From Lathyrus oleraceus (lineage: Eukaryota > Streptophyta > Magnoliopsida > Fabales > Fabaceae), in assembly GCF_024323335.1 (NCBI RefSeq), contig NC_066584.1, positions 239,285,994 through 239,349,993 on the forward strand: a DNA stretch of 64,000 nt. Direction: 5' to 3'. The notes under the pieces are model-generated. The model was given only the letters and a program-made list of their open reading frames with translations. It ran no database searches and was not told where the DNA came from. The translations under genes and the position numbers were made by a program. Each line of letters starts with the position of its first letter. The first letter of the stretch is position 1. Of this stretch, positions 37,079 to 47,111 are shown one piece after another.

Positions 37079-38462
37079 TGAAGGAGAATTGCGGTCCAAA
37101 ACGCAGCGGAAATTAAAATTTTCTCCTTTAGAGATCCTTACGAATGGTCATGATCAGTGATAGAATATTTACCTCTTGTGACGATCGAAACCTTTGGTGC
37201 AAATCTCTTGTGATGATCAAAACCTTTGATGCAGATCCACGGAGCGATCACGAACGTTGAACGATGACAACGTCTCTACTCAGTCCACACGAACGGATTC
37301 CTTCAGTCACAGTGCTAGCTGGTACGAATGAAGGCTTTGAGTGAGAGAGAGAGAGAGAGAGAGAAAACGAAAATAATGCAACCGCAATGAATGCTTCTGC
37401 ACAAGGGTTCTATTTATAGAACCACTTGTGTGGGCTTCAAGCTAAAAAGCCCACTTAAGTGTATTTTGGCCCATATCTTATAATATGCCCAAAATCACTT
37501 AAGCCCATGGTACCTTACCATATTTCGTATTCTACTCAAGTACACCGTACCTTACGATGTTCTATAATTCACTTAAGGGCACCGTACCTTACGGTATTCC
37601 TTAGTTACTTTATCTCTCATCAATCCGTCCTTTGTGTGTGACCCTGTAGGTTCTCGCGGCATTGGCAATTATATTAAATCATATATATTTAACATAATAA
37701 ACAGTGAGCGGTATCTAGCAACACATCACTGCTACCCAAGACACGAAAATGTCATGTGATCTGACAATTCCTTCTGTGATAATACTTATGTGTATAATTA
37801 CCCTTTTGCCCTTATGTCTATATTGAACACAAGGCATAGACCGTGTCATCCTTGTCCAGTTCAATATTGGGCCCATAGACATTTATCCTGTTATGCAGGA
37901 TGGGCAAATTCCATCTAGGTCCCTCAGCATGCTTCGTGGAGTACCCATCAACAGTCTTTATGGTTATCCAGTTACGGACAACGTTGGATCAACAATAAAG
38001 CACTCGACTCTACATCTAGGGTCCATAGTGGTTTCAGGTCGAAGAGTGGTATACACCATTATCACCATGAGAATAACTTATGACACTTTTCATAACTTTC
38101 TATATAGTATTCTCATAGCGGGTCAATCCGGTATAAATATTACTCTTAATATTCATACCTATGTTTAAGACTTGATAACTCCTTATCCATGATCCATGAG
38201 ATGTGATCATCAGTCTATATACATAATAGTCTTAATGCTTTAATGTCATCCCACTTCACAATAAAGCTCGACTACGGATACTTTAAGAATAGTGTCCTTA
38301 TGTTTAATGTGTTCTCATGATTAAGTCACACTTAATACATTAAACGGACTAGCTATTCTAGGGACTTTATTAAACAAACGTAATAAAGAAAAAACCTTTT
38401 ATTATTAATAAATAATTCGATACAAGTACCAAAAGTATTGGCCTCTAGGGCTTACACCAACA
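37079..38462 (-). mobile_element. Solo Copia LTR inserted in the PMD gene
   Basis: 1384 bp, TGAAGGAGAATTGCGGTCC to GGGCTTACACCAACA, the same family as the LTRs at 24023 and 30897, with no internal region. The perfect 5-bp duplications show a true insertion followed by LTR-LTR recombination. It separates codons for SFGEC and ECTVTLEDV of the PMD frame. Confidence 0.95.
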
Positions 38463-38467
38463 CACTC
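38463..38467. repeat. Target-site duplication CACTC (right)
   Basis: Pairs with 37074-37078. Confidence 0.93.
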
Positions 38468-38640
38468 ACCGAAAGAAAGGTGAAATGTGTGGGGCTCGGG
38501 TCTCCATCTCTCCAACAAAGCAAGAATAAATTTGTAGTCAACTGAGTACGAGACTATGTTGAGGAGATTTCCAAAACCGCATCCTCGAATATGGTTCTAT
38601 CAAAGGATCGCGGGGTACATATTCATGTACACGACATCAA

Positions 38641-38950
38641 AATCGTTTTGGGTCATAATAAAACATAAGTAAGAAACAAAATAAGAAGAGGTAATATACA
38701 ATAAAAATATAAATAATAAATAAATATGAAATAAGTAAGAAGAAGTAATACAAAATAAGTAAGAAGAAGTAATAACATACAAATGTCGAGATATTATCGA
38801 TTGTTCCTCGATGTTCATCACCCATAGTCAATAGAGACATAATGCTGTAGAGGTTGAGTGTTGCAGAGGTTGAGTGTTGTATAGATGGAGTGTTACAAAG
38901 GTTGATTGTTAGTATTGCGGAGTCTATGGATCACAATGAAGGCATGATGA
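38641..38950. other. Spacer between PMD gene and MULE transposase
   Basis: Contains tandem AATAAGTAAGAAGAAGTAAT units (about 38710-38775) and repeated GAGGTTGAGTGTTG units (about 38849-38916). The end (38921-38960) duplicates part of the transposase C-terminal coding sequence found at 39589-39640. Confidence 0.5.
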
Positions 38951-40015
38951 TGGAACAATACAGTGTGGTATAGATTTTTCCTAAGAAATCTCCGATTGCA
39001 TGTTTCTCATCAACCTAACTTATGTTTGATCTCTGACCGACACCCTTCAATAGTCAGTGCATACAAAAACAATAATAATGGCTGGCAGGATCCTCCGTCG
39101 ATGCATGTCTTCTGCATTAGACATATCGCTCAGAATTTTATGCGGGAGATCAAAGACAAAATGTTGCGGAAGAAGGTTGTCAACGCAGGTTACGTATTAT
39201 CAGAACCTTCTTTTAGACACTACCACAAAGACATAAGATTGTCAAACGTAGATGCAGTACGGTGGATTGACAATATTCCATTGGAGAAGTGGATTGGGGT
39301 ACACGACAACGGTCAACGTTGGGGCCACATGATAATAAATCTTGTGGAATCAATGAACTCTGTCTTCAAAGGCATCTGAAACCTACCTATAACCGCTTTA
39401 GTGCAAATAACATATTTCGGGCTAGGGGCACTGTTTGAGACCATATGTTCCAAATGGAGTTCTGTGTTGCAATTTGGGTAGTTGTTTAGTGATGCTTCAA
39501 TGAAATTCATTAAACACGAAGTTGCCAAAGCAAACACACACGTGGTCACGGTGTTTGACCATACTAAAGGTTGGTACAATGTTGTTGAGTCCATGGATCA
39601 CAATGAAGGCATGCCGATGGGACAATACATAGTGGAACTAGATAGAGGTTGGTGCGACTGTGGAAAGTTCCAAGCTTTTCGTACGCCCTGCTCCCATGTC
39701 ATTGCAGCATGTTCAAAGGTTCAAAGGGATCCATCCTACTTACTATCTGACGTTTACAAAGTCATAAGTCTATCAAATGTTTACAAAATTAGTTTTTCAG
39801 TTGTTGCAAAATAGGATTACTGGCTAGAATATCAAGGGGATATTGTCTGGCACAATGAAGTTATGCGAAGAAAGAAAAGGGGTCGCCCAAACAAAACCCG
39901 TATTCGAACCAAAATGGATATGGAGAACAAAATGGTAAGATTATGTAGTTCATGTCGTCAGCCAGGTCACAATCGTAATAATTGTCCTAGTGTTGGAACG
40001 GGCACAACAAGATAA
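38951..40015 (+). pseudogene. Mutator-like (MULE) transposase, C-terminal part, with stops
   Basis: Plus-strand frame from about 38954: WYRFFLRNLRLH, CLISDRHPSIVSAY (a catalytic Asp of the DDE core), MHVFCIRHIAQNFMREIK, then a SWIM zinc finger CDCGKFQAFRTPCSHVIAAC near residue positions encoded at 39653-39715, and a C-terminal CCHC knuckle CSSCRQPGHNRNNC ending at the TAA 40013-40015. In-frame stops at 39377-39379, 39479-39481 and 39812-39814; otherwise the single frame is kept throughout. The N-terminal MULE region is missing. A transposase would cut and move the element; this one is inactive. It faces away from the PMD gene, which starts about 300 bases to its left. Confidence 0.87.
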
Positions 40016-40146
40016 TTTTACATGTACCTCTTTTGCAATATATAAAAAGCAAAATTTATTTCATATGATACCATCACATTCAACACACAAGTAACACATA
40101 AAAAACAACACAAACAACTACAACAATTAAAATACCATTACTATAA

Positions 40147-40350
40147 CTAAGCGATTACAACCATCAAAACAATTTTGAACATTTTATGCATCATCCTGTG
40201 AAAGTCTTTGTCAGTCTTAATATCCACTCATTCACGCACTTCTCCATTTTGGTTGAACATGGACACAAGCCATTGAATCCTTCTAATCCTTTCACCATAT
40301 GCAATTTCTCCATCTAACAAACGGATCAACATCCGATTAAGACGTTCAAA
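40147..40350 (-). pseudogene. Small ORF remnant next to MULE transposase
   Basis: Minus strand open from the Copia LTR edge: FERLNRMLIRLLDGEIAYGE, then RIRRIQWLVSMFNQNGEVRE, one TGA at 40228-40230, then VDIKTDKDFHRMMHKMF to a TAG at 40147-40149. I do not recognise the family. The frame is truncated at its upstream end by the LTR that begins at 40352. It is tail to tail with the transposase. It may be a third gene of the element or chance. Confidence 0.3.
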
Positions 40351-40351
40351 C

Positions 40352-41180
40352 TGTTGGTGTAAGCCCTAGAGGCCAATACTTTTGATACTTGTATCAAATT
40401 ATTTATTACTAATACAAAGCTTTTTCTTTATTATGTTTGTTTAATAAAGTCCCTAGAATAGCTATTCCATTTAATGTATCAAGTGTGACTTAATCATGAG
40501 ATCACATTAAACATAAGGACATTATTCTTAAAGTATCTGTAGTCGAGCTTTATTGTGAAGTTGGATAACATTAAAGCATTAAGACTATTATGTTTATAGA
40601 ATGATGATCACATCTCATGGATCATGGATAAGGAGTTATCAAGTCTTAAACATAGATATGAATATTAAGAATAATATTTATACTGGATTGACCCGCTATG
40701 AGAATACTATATAGAATGTTATGCAAAGTGTCATAAGTTATTCTCATGGTGATAATGGTGTATACCACCCTTCGACCTGAAACCACTATGGACCCTAGAT
40801 GTAGATAACTATATAGAATGTTATGCAAAGTATCAAACATTATCTGTAACTGGATGACCATAAAGACAGTTAATGGGTACTCCACGAAGCATGATGAGGG
40901 ACATGAGTGACCTAGATGGAATTTTCCCATCCTGCGTAACAGGATAAATGTCTAAGGGCTCAATATTGAACTGGACAAGGATGACACAGTCTATGTTTTA
41001 TGTTCAATATAGACATCAGGGCAAAAAGGGTAATTATACACACAAGTATTATCACAAAAAGGGATTTGTCATATCACATGACATTTTCGTGTCTTGGGTA
41101 GCAGTGATGTGTTTCTAGATACCGCTCATTGTTTATTATGTTGAATACGTGATTTAATATAATTGTCAATATCGCGAAAA
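40352..41180 (+). repeat. Partial Copia LTR with internal duplication
   Basis: 829 bp. A 27-base ATAACTATATAGAATG-containing segment at 40806-40832 repeats 40705-40731 and replaces the normal sequence, consistent with template switching. Confidence 0.8.
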
Positions 41181-42179
41181 GATCAAGGAATTCAAGAATG
41201 AAGTACAAAACTAAATAGGTAAGAATATTAAAACTCTTCGATCAGATCGAGATGGTGAGTATTTAAGCATAGAGTTTGATGACCATCTGAAAGAGTGTGG
41301 GATCCTATCCCAACTTACTCCTCCTGGAACACCTCAATGGAACAGTGTATCTGAGAGAAGAAATCGAACCTTGTTAGACATGGTCCGATCCATGATGAGT
41401 CACACTGATCTTCCAAACTCCTTTTGGGGATATGCACTATTGACAATAACTTACACACTTAACCATGTTCCATCTAAAAAGGTTGAGAAGACACCATATG
41501 AGATATGGAGTGGTAAGAAACCACATATGTCTTACATGAAGATCTGGGGTTGTGAAGTTTATGTGAAACGATAAATTTCAACTAAGCTTGAGCCCAAATC
41601 TGACAAATGCATATTTATGGGGTATCCTAAAGAAACAAGAGGGTATTACTTCTACAATCCTTTTGAGGGCAAAGTGTTTGTCGCTCGAACTGGATTTTTC
41701 CTAGAAAATGATTTTATTTCCAAAGGAATCAGTGGGAGGAAATAGAGCTTGAATAAATTTAAGAATCACAAAGCATTGATACACCTATGGTAGAATTAGA
41801 GCAGGAAACACAAGTAGTTGTGGAAGAGTAACCTACTCAAGTAGAACAAGACCAACGTATGTCAAGCCGGATACATCACCTACCTGAGAGATATGGATAT
41901 CTCATAACTGATCAAGGTGATGTATTACTCATGGATCAAGATGAGCTTGTGACCTACCAAGAGGCCATAACTGGTCCCGAGTCTGAGAAGTGGCTAGAAG
42001 CCATGAAATCTGAAATGGATTCCATGTACACAAACCAAGTTTGGACCTTGGTAGAGCCTCCTGTAGAAGTTAACCCTATAGGATGCAAGTGGGTCTTCAA
42101 AAAGAAGACTGAAATGGATGGTAAAGTACATACCTATAAGGCAAGACTGGTTGCAAAAGGATATAAATAAATTCATAGG
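41181..42179 (+). pseudogene. Copia integrase-RT fragment
   Basis: Integrase core from 41184 (LRSDRDGEYLS, LTPPGTPQWNSVSERRN with the catalytic Glu, LDMVRSMMSHTDLPNSFWG), post-integrase (MKIWGCEVYVK, YPKETRGYYF), then RT N-terminus (41859-42170: SEKWLEAMKSEMDSMYTNQ, GCKWVFKK, LVAKGYK). Stops near 41214, 41574 and 41745-41840 break the frame. The copy ends inside RT at the Ogre LTR edge. Confidence 0.88.
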
Positions 42180-45100
42180 TGTAGCGGGGTATTCGTTACC
42201 ATTAGAGATATTGACTAAATCCAAGGTAAATCATACAAGTCGAGTCTCCACCGCACTTCTATTTATCCAAAGGAATGGTTAGAAAGCGAACAAAAACCTA
42301 AAAGTTTTATCGAATAAAAAACTAGTAAAAAAGAGACAGAGATCTGGGTAAGGGGGTTGGTTATGCAATGAGAAGGTATTAGGCACCCAAAACATCCTAG
42401 GTACTCCTAGGGAGCCCTTTTCACACTTGTGGTAAGGTTGTTGTTTTTTTTTTGTGAAAATTTGTTTGTGCAAACATGATTGAAGAGATGAGAAGAGAAT
42501 ATACAAGTTATTTACATTTTGTGTTTGGATGGATGAACCCATTGCCTACGTACCATCTTAAAAAAGATTAGGATCAAAACCTCGTAGTTCAGGGTAAAAA
42601 TCTCAAAATGAGTTGGTGAATTGATTGGTCCAAAAGCCTTAAGGTCTTTTGTTATCCAAGGGAGAAAACTCAACCTAAAACCACAAGTCCACCATGTGAG
42701 GATAGCTTCGACATGCTAGTGAGGGGTTAACCCTATAATAAGCATGGAAGACTCATTGTCCATCACTAAGGATATAGGTGAGTATTACATCTACCACAAA
42801 GATAACAAAAAACCTAATAGCTAAAGGTTATGAAAGATTTGATTAAGGAAGTGGCCATTGGAACCACAAAAAATACATTTGAATGGGTTATATTTACCAA
42901 TTAGAAGTATATACAAAATGGTCAAAGTTGACTTAAAGATTCAATCCAAAATAAGTGTTATGAAAAGAAGGTTTGAAAATCAAAAGCATAAGGCTTAGGT
43001 TTCTAATGTTGAAAACAAATGTTAGATGTTTGCACAAAAGTTTTGGCTTGGGTTAGATTGGGGAGAAGAAGAAGAAGGGCTAAAGTCCTAAGCATGTAAG
43101 AGGGTAAGGGAAAAGAAACAAAACCAAAATGGAGTTCCTCTCTTGAGATCATATTGATGATCCAAGTAGCTCCCATCCTTTGGAATAAGCAAGCAAATAA
43201 GCATAAACTCAAGCTATCAACAATCAAATGAACTTGGAAAAGCTCCTCAATGCATCTTGGATCTCTCTCACTTGGAAACTCATGGTTATGGTTCCTCAAT
43301 TAAGCTCAAGTTGGAACTACTAACACAAGAAAACACACATAAAAAGGTTCTACAATACAATCAAAGAATGGACAAGAGGGAGTTTAGAATATGGTCCTTT
43401 CAATGTTCATCTTCAAGCTTAAGCATTCTAAAGGCCCAATGCCTAGTTGCTCTCTGACTTTTTATAGCACTCTAAAGGCCCAATGCCTAGTTGCTCTTTG
43501 ACTCCAACTTTGCATAGGGAATGTCCTAGAAACTAAGTCCATTTTGTCCAATTCTTTGCATTTGGTTCACAACAAACAGACAAACACAAACACAAAAGAT
43601 ATATACACAATTATGTGCTCAAGTGAGCAAAAAGCAAATGGCATTAACATAAACATGTGCTCAAGTGAGCAAAGAGAAAAGCAAATGGATAATATGTGCA
43701 AGAATAGTAAATTGCATAAAAGTAAAGAGCAAAAAGTAAATGTTAATGGTTAATGGTTAGTGTTAGTAGTTAGTGTGCCATAAGGCAAATTTAGCGCTAT
43801 GTTAAGCAATCGTAATTGGACTTATATAGAAGTCACAACTATCTGAGGTCGGTCAATAATAATGTAGGCAACAACACAAGTTAGAAATCTTGATTAGTGA
43901 ACCAAGTTCCAACAACTTGCCATGCCAAAAAGAAAAAAAGAGAATTGATCTTGTATTGGTTTAAGTCTTTTGCATGTTTAGGAAACAACCTATCCTTAAT
44001 GCAAAGCCATTCACTTGATCAATTGATCAAGATGAATTAGATTTGAATCAAGGAAGATTAAGCCTCCCTAATCAATGTTAACTTATCAACCTTTAACTCA
44101 TTGATCAAAAAGAAAGAAAGAAGAAGAAGAAGAAGAAGAATGGATTATGAAATGGAAAGATTAAAATGCATAAGGTGAAATAAAAATGTACCAATCCATG
44201 TGTATTGACCAAATGACATTGAAAGTCAAAGTCAAACAATGAGAAATCAGAAATGAAATGAAGATTGGAGGTCAAACAATAAGCAAAATATTTTTGGCAT
44301 TTTTAATATTAAAATAAACTTGAATTAAAAATAAAAGAAAAGGTCAAACTTCAAAATCACTTCAAATCAACCTTGAAAGGTCCAAGTGATTTATCCCAAG
44401 CTCAACAAGGTCAAACAAAGTTTGACAAAAAATTTAAGCATTTTTAAAAGTCAGAAACTATTTTTAATCAATTAAAAATGAATAAAAATAACCTAATTGA
44501 ACTAAAATCTCAAATAAATCTCAAATCAATTAAAAAATTGATGAGAATATTTTTCATAGATTCATCATCATTCAAATAGGTTAGGAAAATATTTTTGTAT
44601 TTTTTGAATATCAAAAACTATTTAAAATGAATTAAAAATAACCAGAAAAGAGAAAATTCACAAAAAATATCAAATGGTGAAATAAAAAATATTAAAAATC
44701 AAAATCAGAAACTAGAATTTATTTGGAGAAGAATGCAATTGGTCCCATATTTTTTGGATTTAAAATGAAGAAGATATGAATTTTTGAAAACAATGGAAAT
44801 AAAAGAAATAAAATCAGAAAATAAGAAATAAGAAAAATCAGGAAGCATTGGATTGGAATTCATTAATTGACGTGGCGCATTAGAGGGTTGGGAGACGCGC
44901 GCGCATGGTGTACTTGAGTCAACAGCATCACACATGGCATTAAATGAAGTCAATCAAACGGAGCGCTGAGATTAGATCAGATTCAAAGGATCCAATGGCC
45001 ATGGACTCATCCACGTGGGGACGGTGGTGGAAACCACCGTCTTCTCCGGTGAGACTCACCGTCCGGCCAAAATTTGCAGGTTTTTAAAACTCAATTAAAA

Positions 45101-47111
45101 TGCACGATCCATACATCGTTGGAAAGCTAGGATGATGTACATCATCCCTATACCACTCAATTCCACTCTAGATCTCTATATTGAGAGAAATCAGAGATGG
45201 AAATTCTGTGGTGTTCATTTGAACTTCATGGATTTCAACAATTAAGCACTCAAAACAATTGCCTCTATGAAGAGGACTTCAGCCAACACAATATTCAAGC
45301 AAATAGATCAATAAATGGTGAGTTTCGAAGAGAAAACCAGTTGAAGAACAACCTTGAATTCTGGAGATTTGAGCTTGCTTCCTTGCTTCCTTTGGCCAAA
45401 CAGAAGATCAATGGAGTGTGAGAGAGAGGTCTAGGAACTTTAGATCTAGAAATTCAACCTGATTTAGTTGAATTTCAGATCTGAGAAATTGAAGAAAATT
45501 GAAAGAGTTCCTTTAGGTGTGGCTCGGTTTTCAGTTCAGCAGCATTTCAGGTTGATTCATGGATGAAATTTGAATGGAGTGAGGCTCTTATTTATAGATG
45601 GAAAGGCAAGGTAAGTGTGATCAAAGCCGTGTGCATGAAATTGGATATTCCTTGCATGGGCTTGCATGATCATTCAAAAGGCCCAAATTCAATGCCAAAT
45701 GAAATCTGAAGCATAATTGAGCTGAAATGGTCGTGGAATTGGCAATGCACAAGCTTGTATAATGAGTTCCATCATGTTATGCATAATCATGCCTAAAACT
45801 TCTCCTCTTCGAAAATGCCACTTACCAAATCCAAACATGAGCATGTGAGTAATGGTTGGAAAGTTTTTGATGTAAGGAACAATTGTTATGTTGGGCAAAA
45901 ATCCATTTGAAGTGTGGAAATTGGTGAAATTTGAGTTTAAAGTGCAAGGTGCAAAACATGTAAAGGCAAAGTTTCTAAATTTGGCCAATGTTCAAGCCCT
46001 TCTGTTTTGATGATGAAAGCCCCAAATGAAAAAACCTCCAACATAAAAGTTGTAGATCTCTTGAAGACAATCAAAATGGACTTAAATGTTGCATCATTTG
46101 GATTTTTTATGAAAGAGTTATGGGCACTTGAAGTTGGACTTTTTTGCCTTTCAATGCATTTGGTCCAAAGTGACCTATAATGTTTTGCATTATTACATGT
46201 ATTTCCTTTGCGATTTTGAAATTTTGTTCAACATAACATTTGAATTAGACATCTTAAGCTTTCCAATGCATTTGATCCCACCTCAAAAGAATAAAAAATG
46301 AATGTGTTATGTCCTTGGGAAGTTGACCCATAATTAGGGTTTCAGTCAAAATGCCCTATAATGTCTTGGAATGGGAGATGACCTTCCCAGCTTCAAATCA
46401 ATTTTTTATGAACATGAAAGTTGTTCATATTGTCCTTAATAACATTTTTTATTTTGGGATCATCTCCATTTGACCAACACATAAAACGTTAGGTCTCAGT
46501 GCATTCCAAAATAGTCAGATGAATTGACTGATCAACTTCTCAAGTCCACCACTCATATCTTGATGAATTGATGATTGAGGATACTCAAATAAGTTCAAAT
46601 ATGCATGAAATGATGAATTAAAGAACTTACCTTAATTGTATTTGATCATGGGCTGAGGTTGCTTCAAGAGCAAGGCATTATGGTGCACAGATGAATTAGG
46701 GTTTCTTTGGGGGACAAACCTCAAACCCTTTGACTTGCTTTGATCAAAATGATGAATTGAGATGCTAGGGAGGAATTTTTGATGGAGGAGAGCTTTGGGA
46801 ACCATTACCATGCTTGCTTTCATCTCCTCTTGACCTTATCATTGCACAAAAGATCTCCTAGAAGCTTTGGACCTTGTGATTGCTCAAGCTACAAACGAAA
46901 GATATTAGTGACATATTTTTGTGCTTTTGGTTAGTAAACAAAGTGAGAAAAGCAATAATATACAATTCAAGCATGCTTGGTGATCTCAAACCACTCACAA
47001 GAGGTCCCACCCAAAGGCAAAGGGAACCAAGATGCTTATGATCCTTGAGGCAATGCAAATGCAATGTTATGATGCCATGAAGGATCTTAGGGACAAAATT
47101 GGGGTCTTACA
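42180..47111 (-). repeat. Ogre/Tat element A 3' LTR, 4.9 kb
   Basis: On the minus strand starts TGTAAGACCCCAATTTTG at 47111 and ends ACCCCGCTACA at 42180. The outermost ~300 and ~230 bases match LTR B (49905-52016), but the interior is unrelated. TATA box (minus TATAAATA) at 45589-45596. It contains an inverted repeat at 45020-45041 (arms GACGGTGGT/ACCACCGTC) and a smaller one at 45048-45060, and long stretches of TCAAAATCA/GTCAAACA-type sequence. Short frames inside are not supported as genes. Inserted in the Copia fragment after ATAGG (42175-42179). Confidence 0.85.
45589..45596 (-). promoter_or_regulatory. TATA box of Ogre LTR A
   Basis: Minus strand CTATAAATAAGAGCC; about 1.5 kb into the LTR in the element's orientation. 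Confidence 0.5.

Larger units (their letters stand above)
35160..38640 (-). pseudogene. Plant mobile domain (PMD/MAIN-like) gene, decayed and split by a solo LTR
   Basis: Minus-strand pieces in order: 38640-38468 (ending YKFILALLERWRPEPHTFHL-type sequence and SFGEC), then the solo LTR, then 37073-36534 (ECTVTLEDVYMLLDLRIDGK, SAVLAHLYSVMC), a probable exon near 36450-36357, and 36273-35166 (HDDIAVWTSKTSIIWF, VEMHQSDWVKLQFGMQQQIP), with a Pro/Gln-rich C-terminus encoded in part by a 15-G run (35421-35435). Splice signals are visible at 36533 (GTAAGT donor) and 36274 (CAG acceptor). Stops at 36602-36604 and 36265-36267 sit where Trp is expected; another frameshift lies near 38590. In Arabidopsis MAIN/MAIL1 proteins with this domain act in gene and transposon silencing; transposon-borne PMD copies are known. 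This copy is not functional. Confidence 0.8.
40352..42179 (+). mobile_element. Internally deleted Copia copy (LTR fused to integrase)
   Basis: Plus orientation. LTR sequence 40352-41180 (starts TGTTGGTGTAAGCCCTAG) joins directly to integrase coding sequence at 41181, removing the end of the LTR, PBS, leader, gag and protease. The right side is cut at 42179 by the Ogre LTR. Same family as 24023-32248. Confidence 0.9.

Noticed and set aside
42279..46823. Several 60-100 codon frames inside LTR A
   Set aside because: No domain, both strands, and all within the U3/R/U5 sequence of an LTR.
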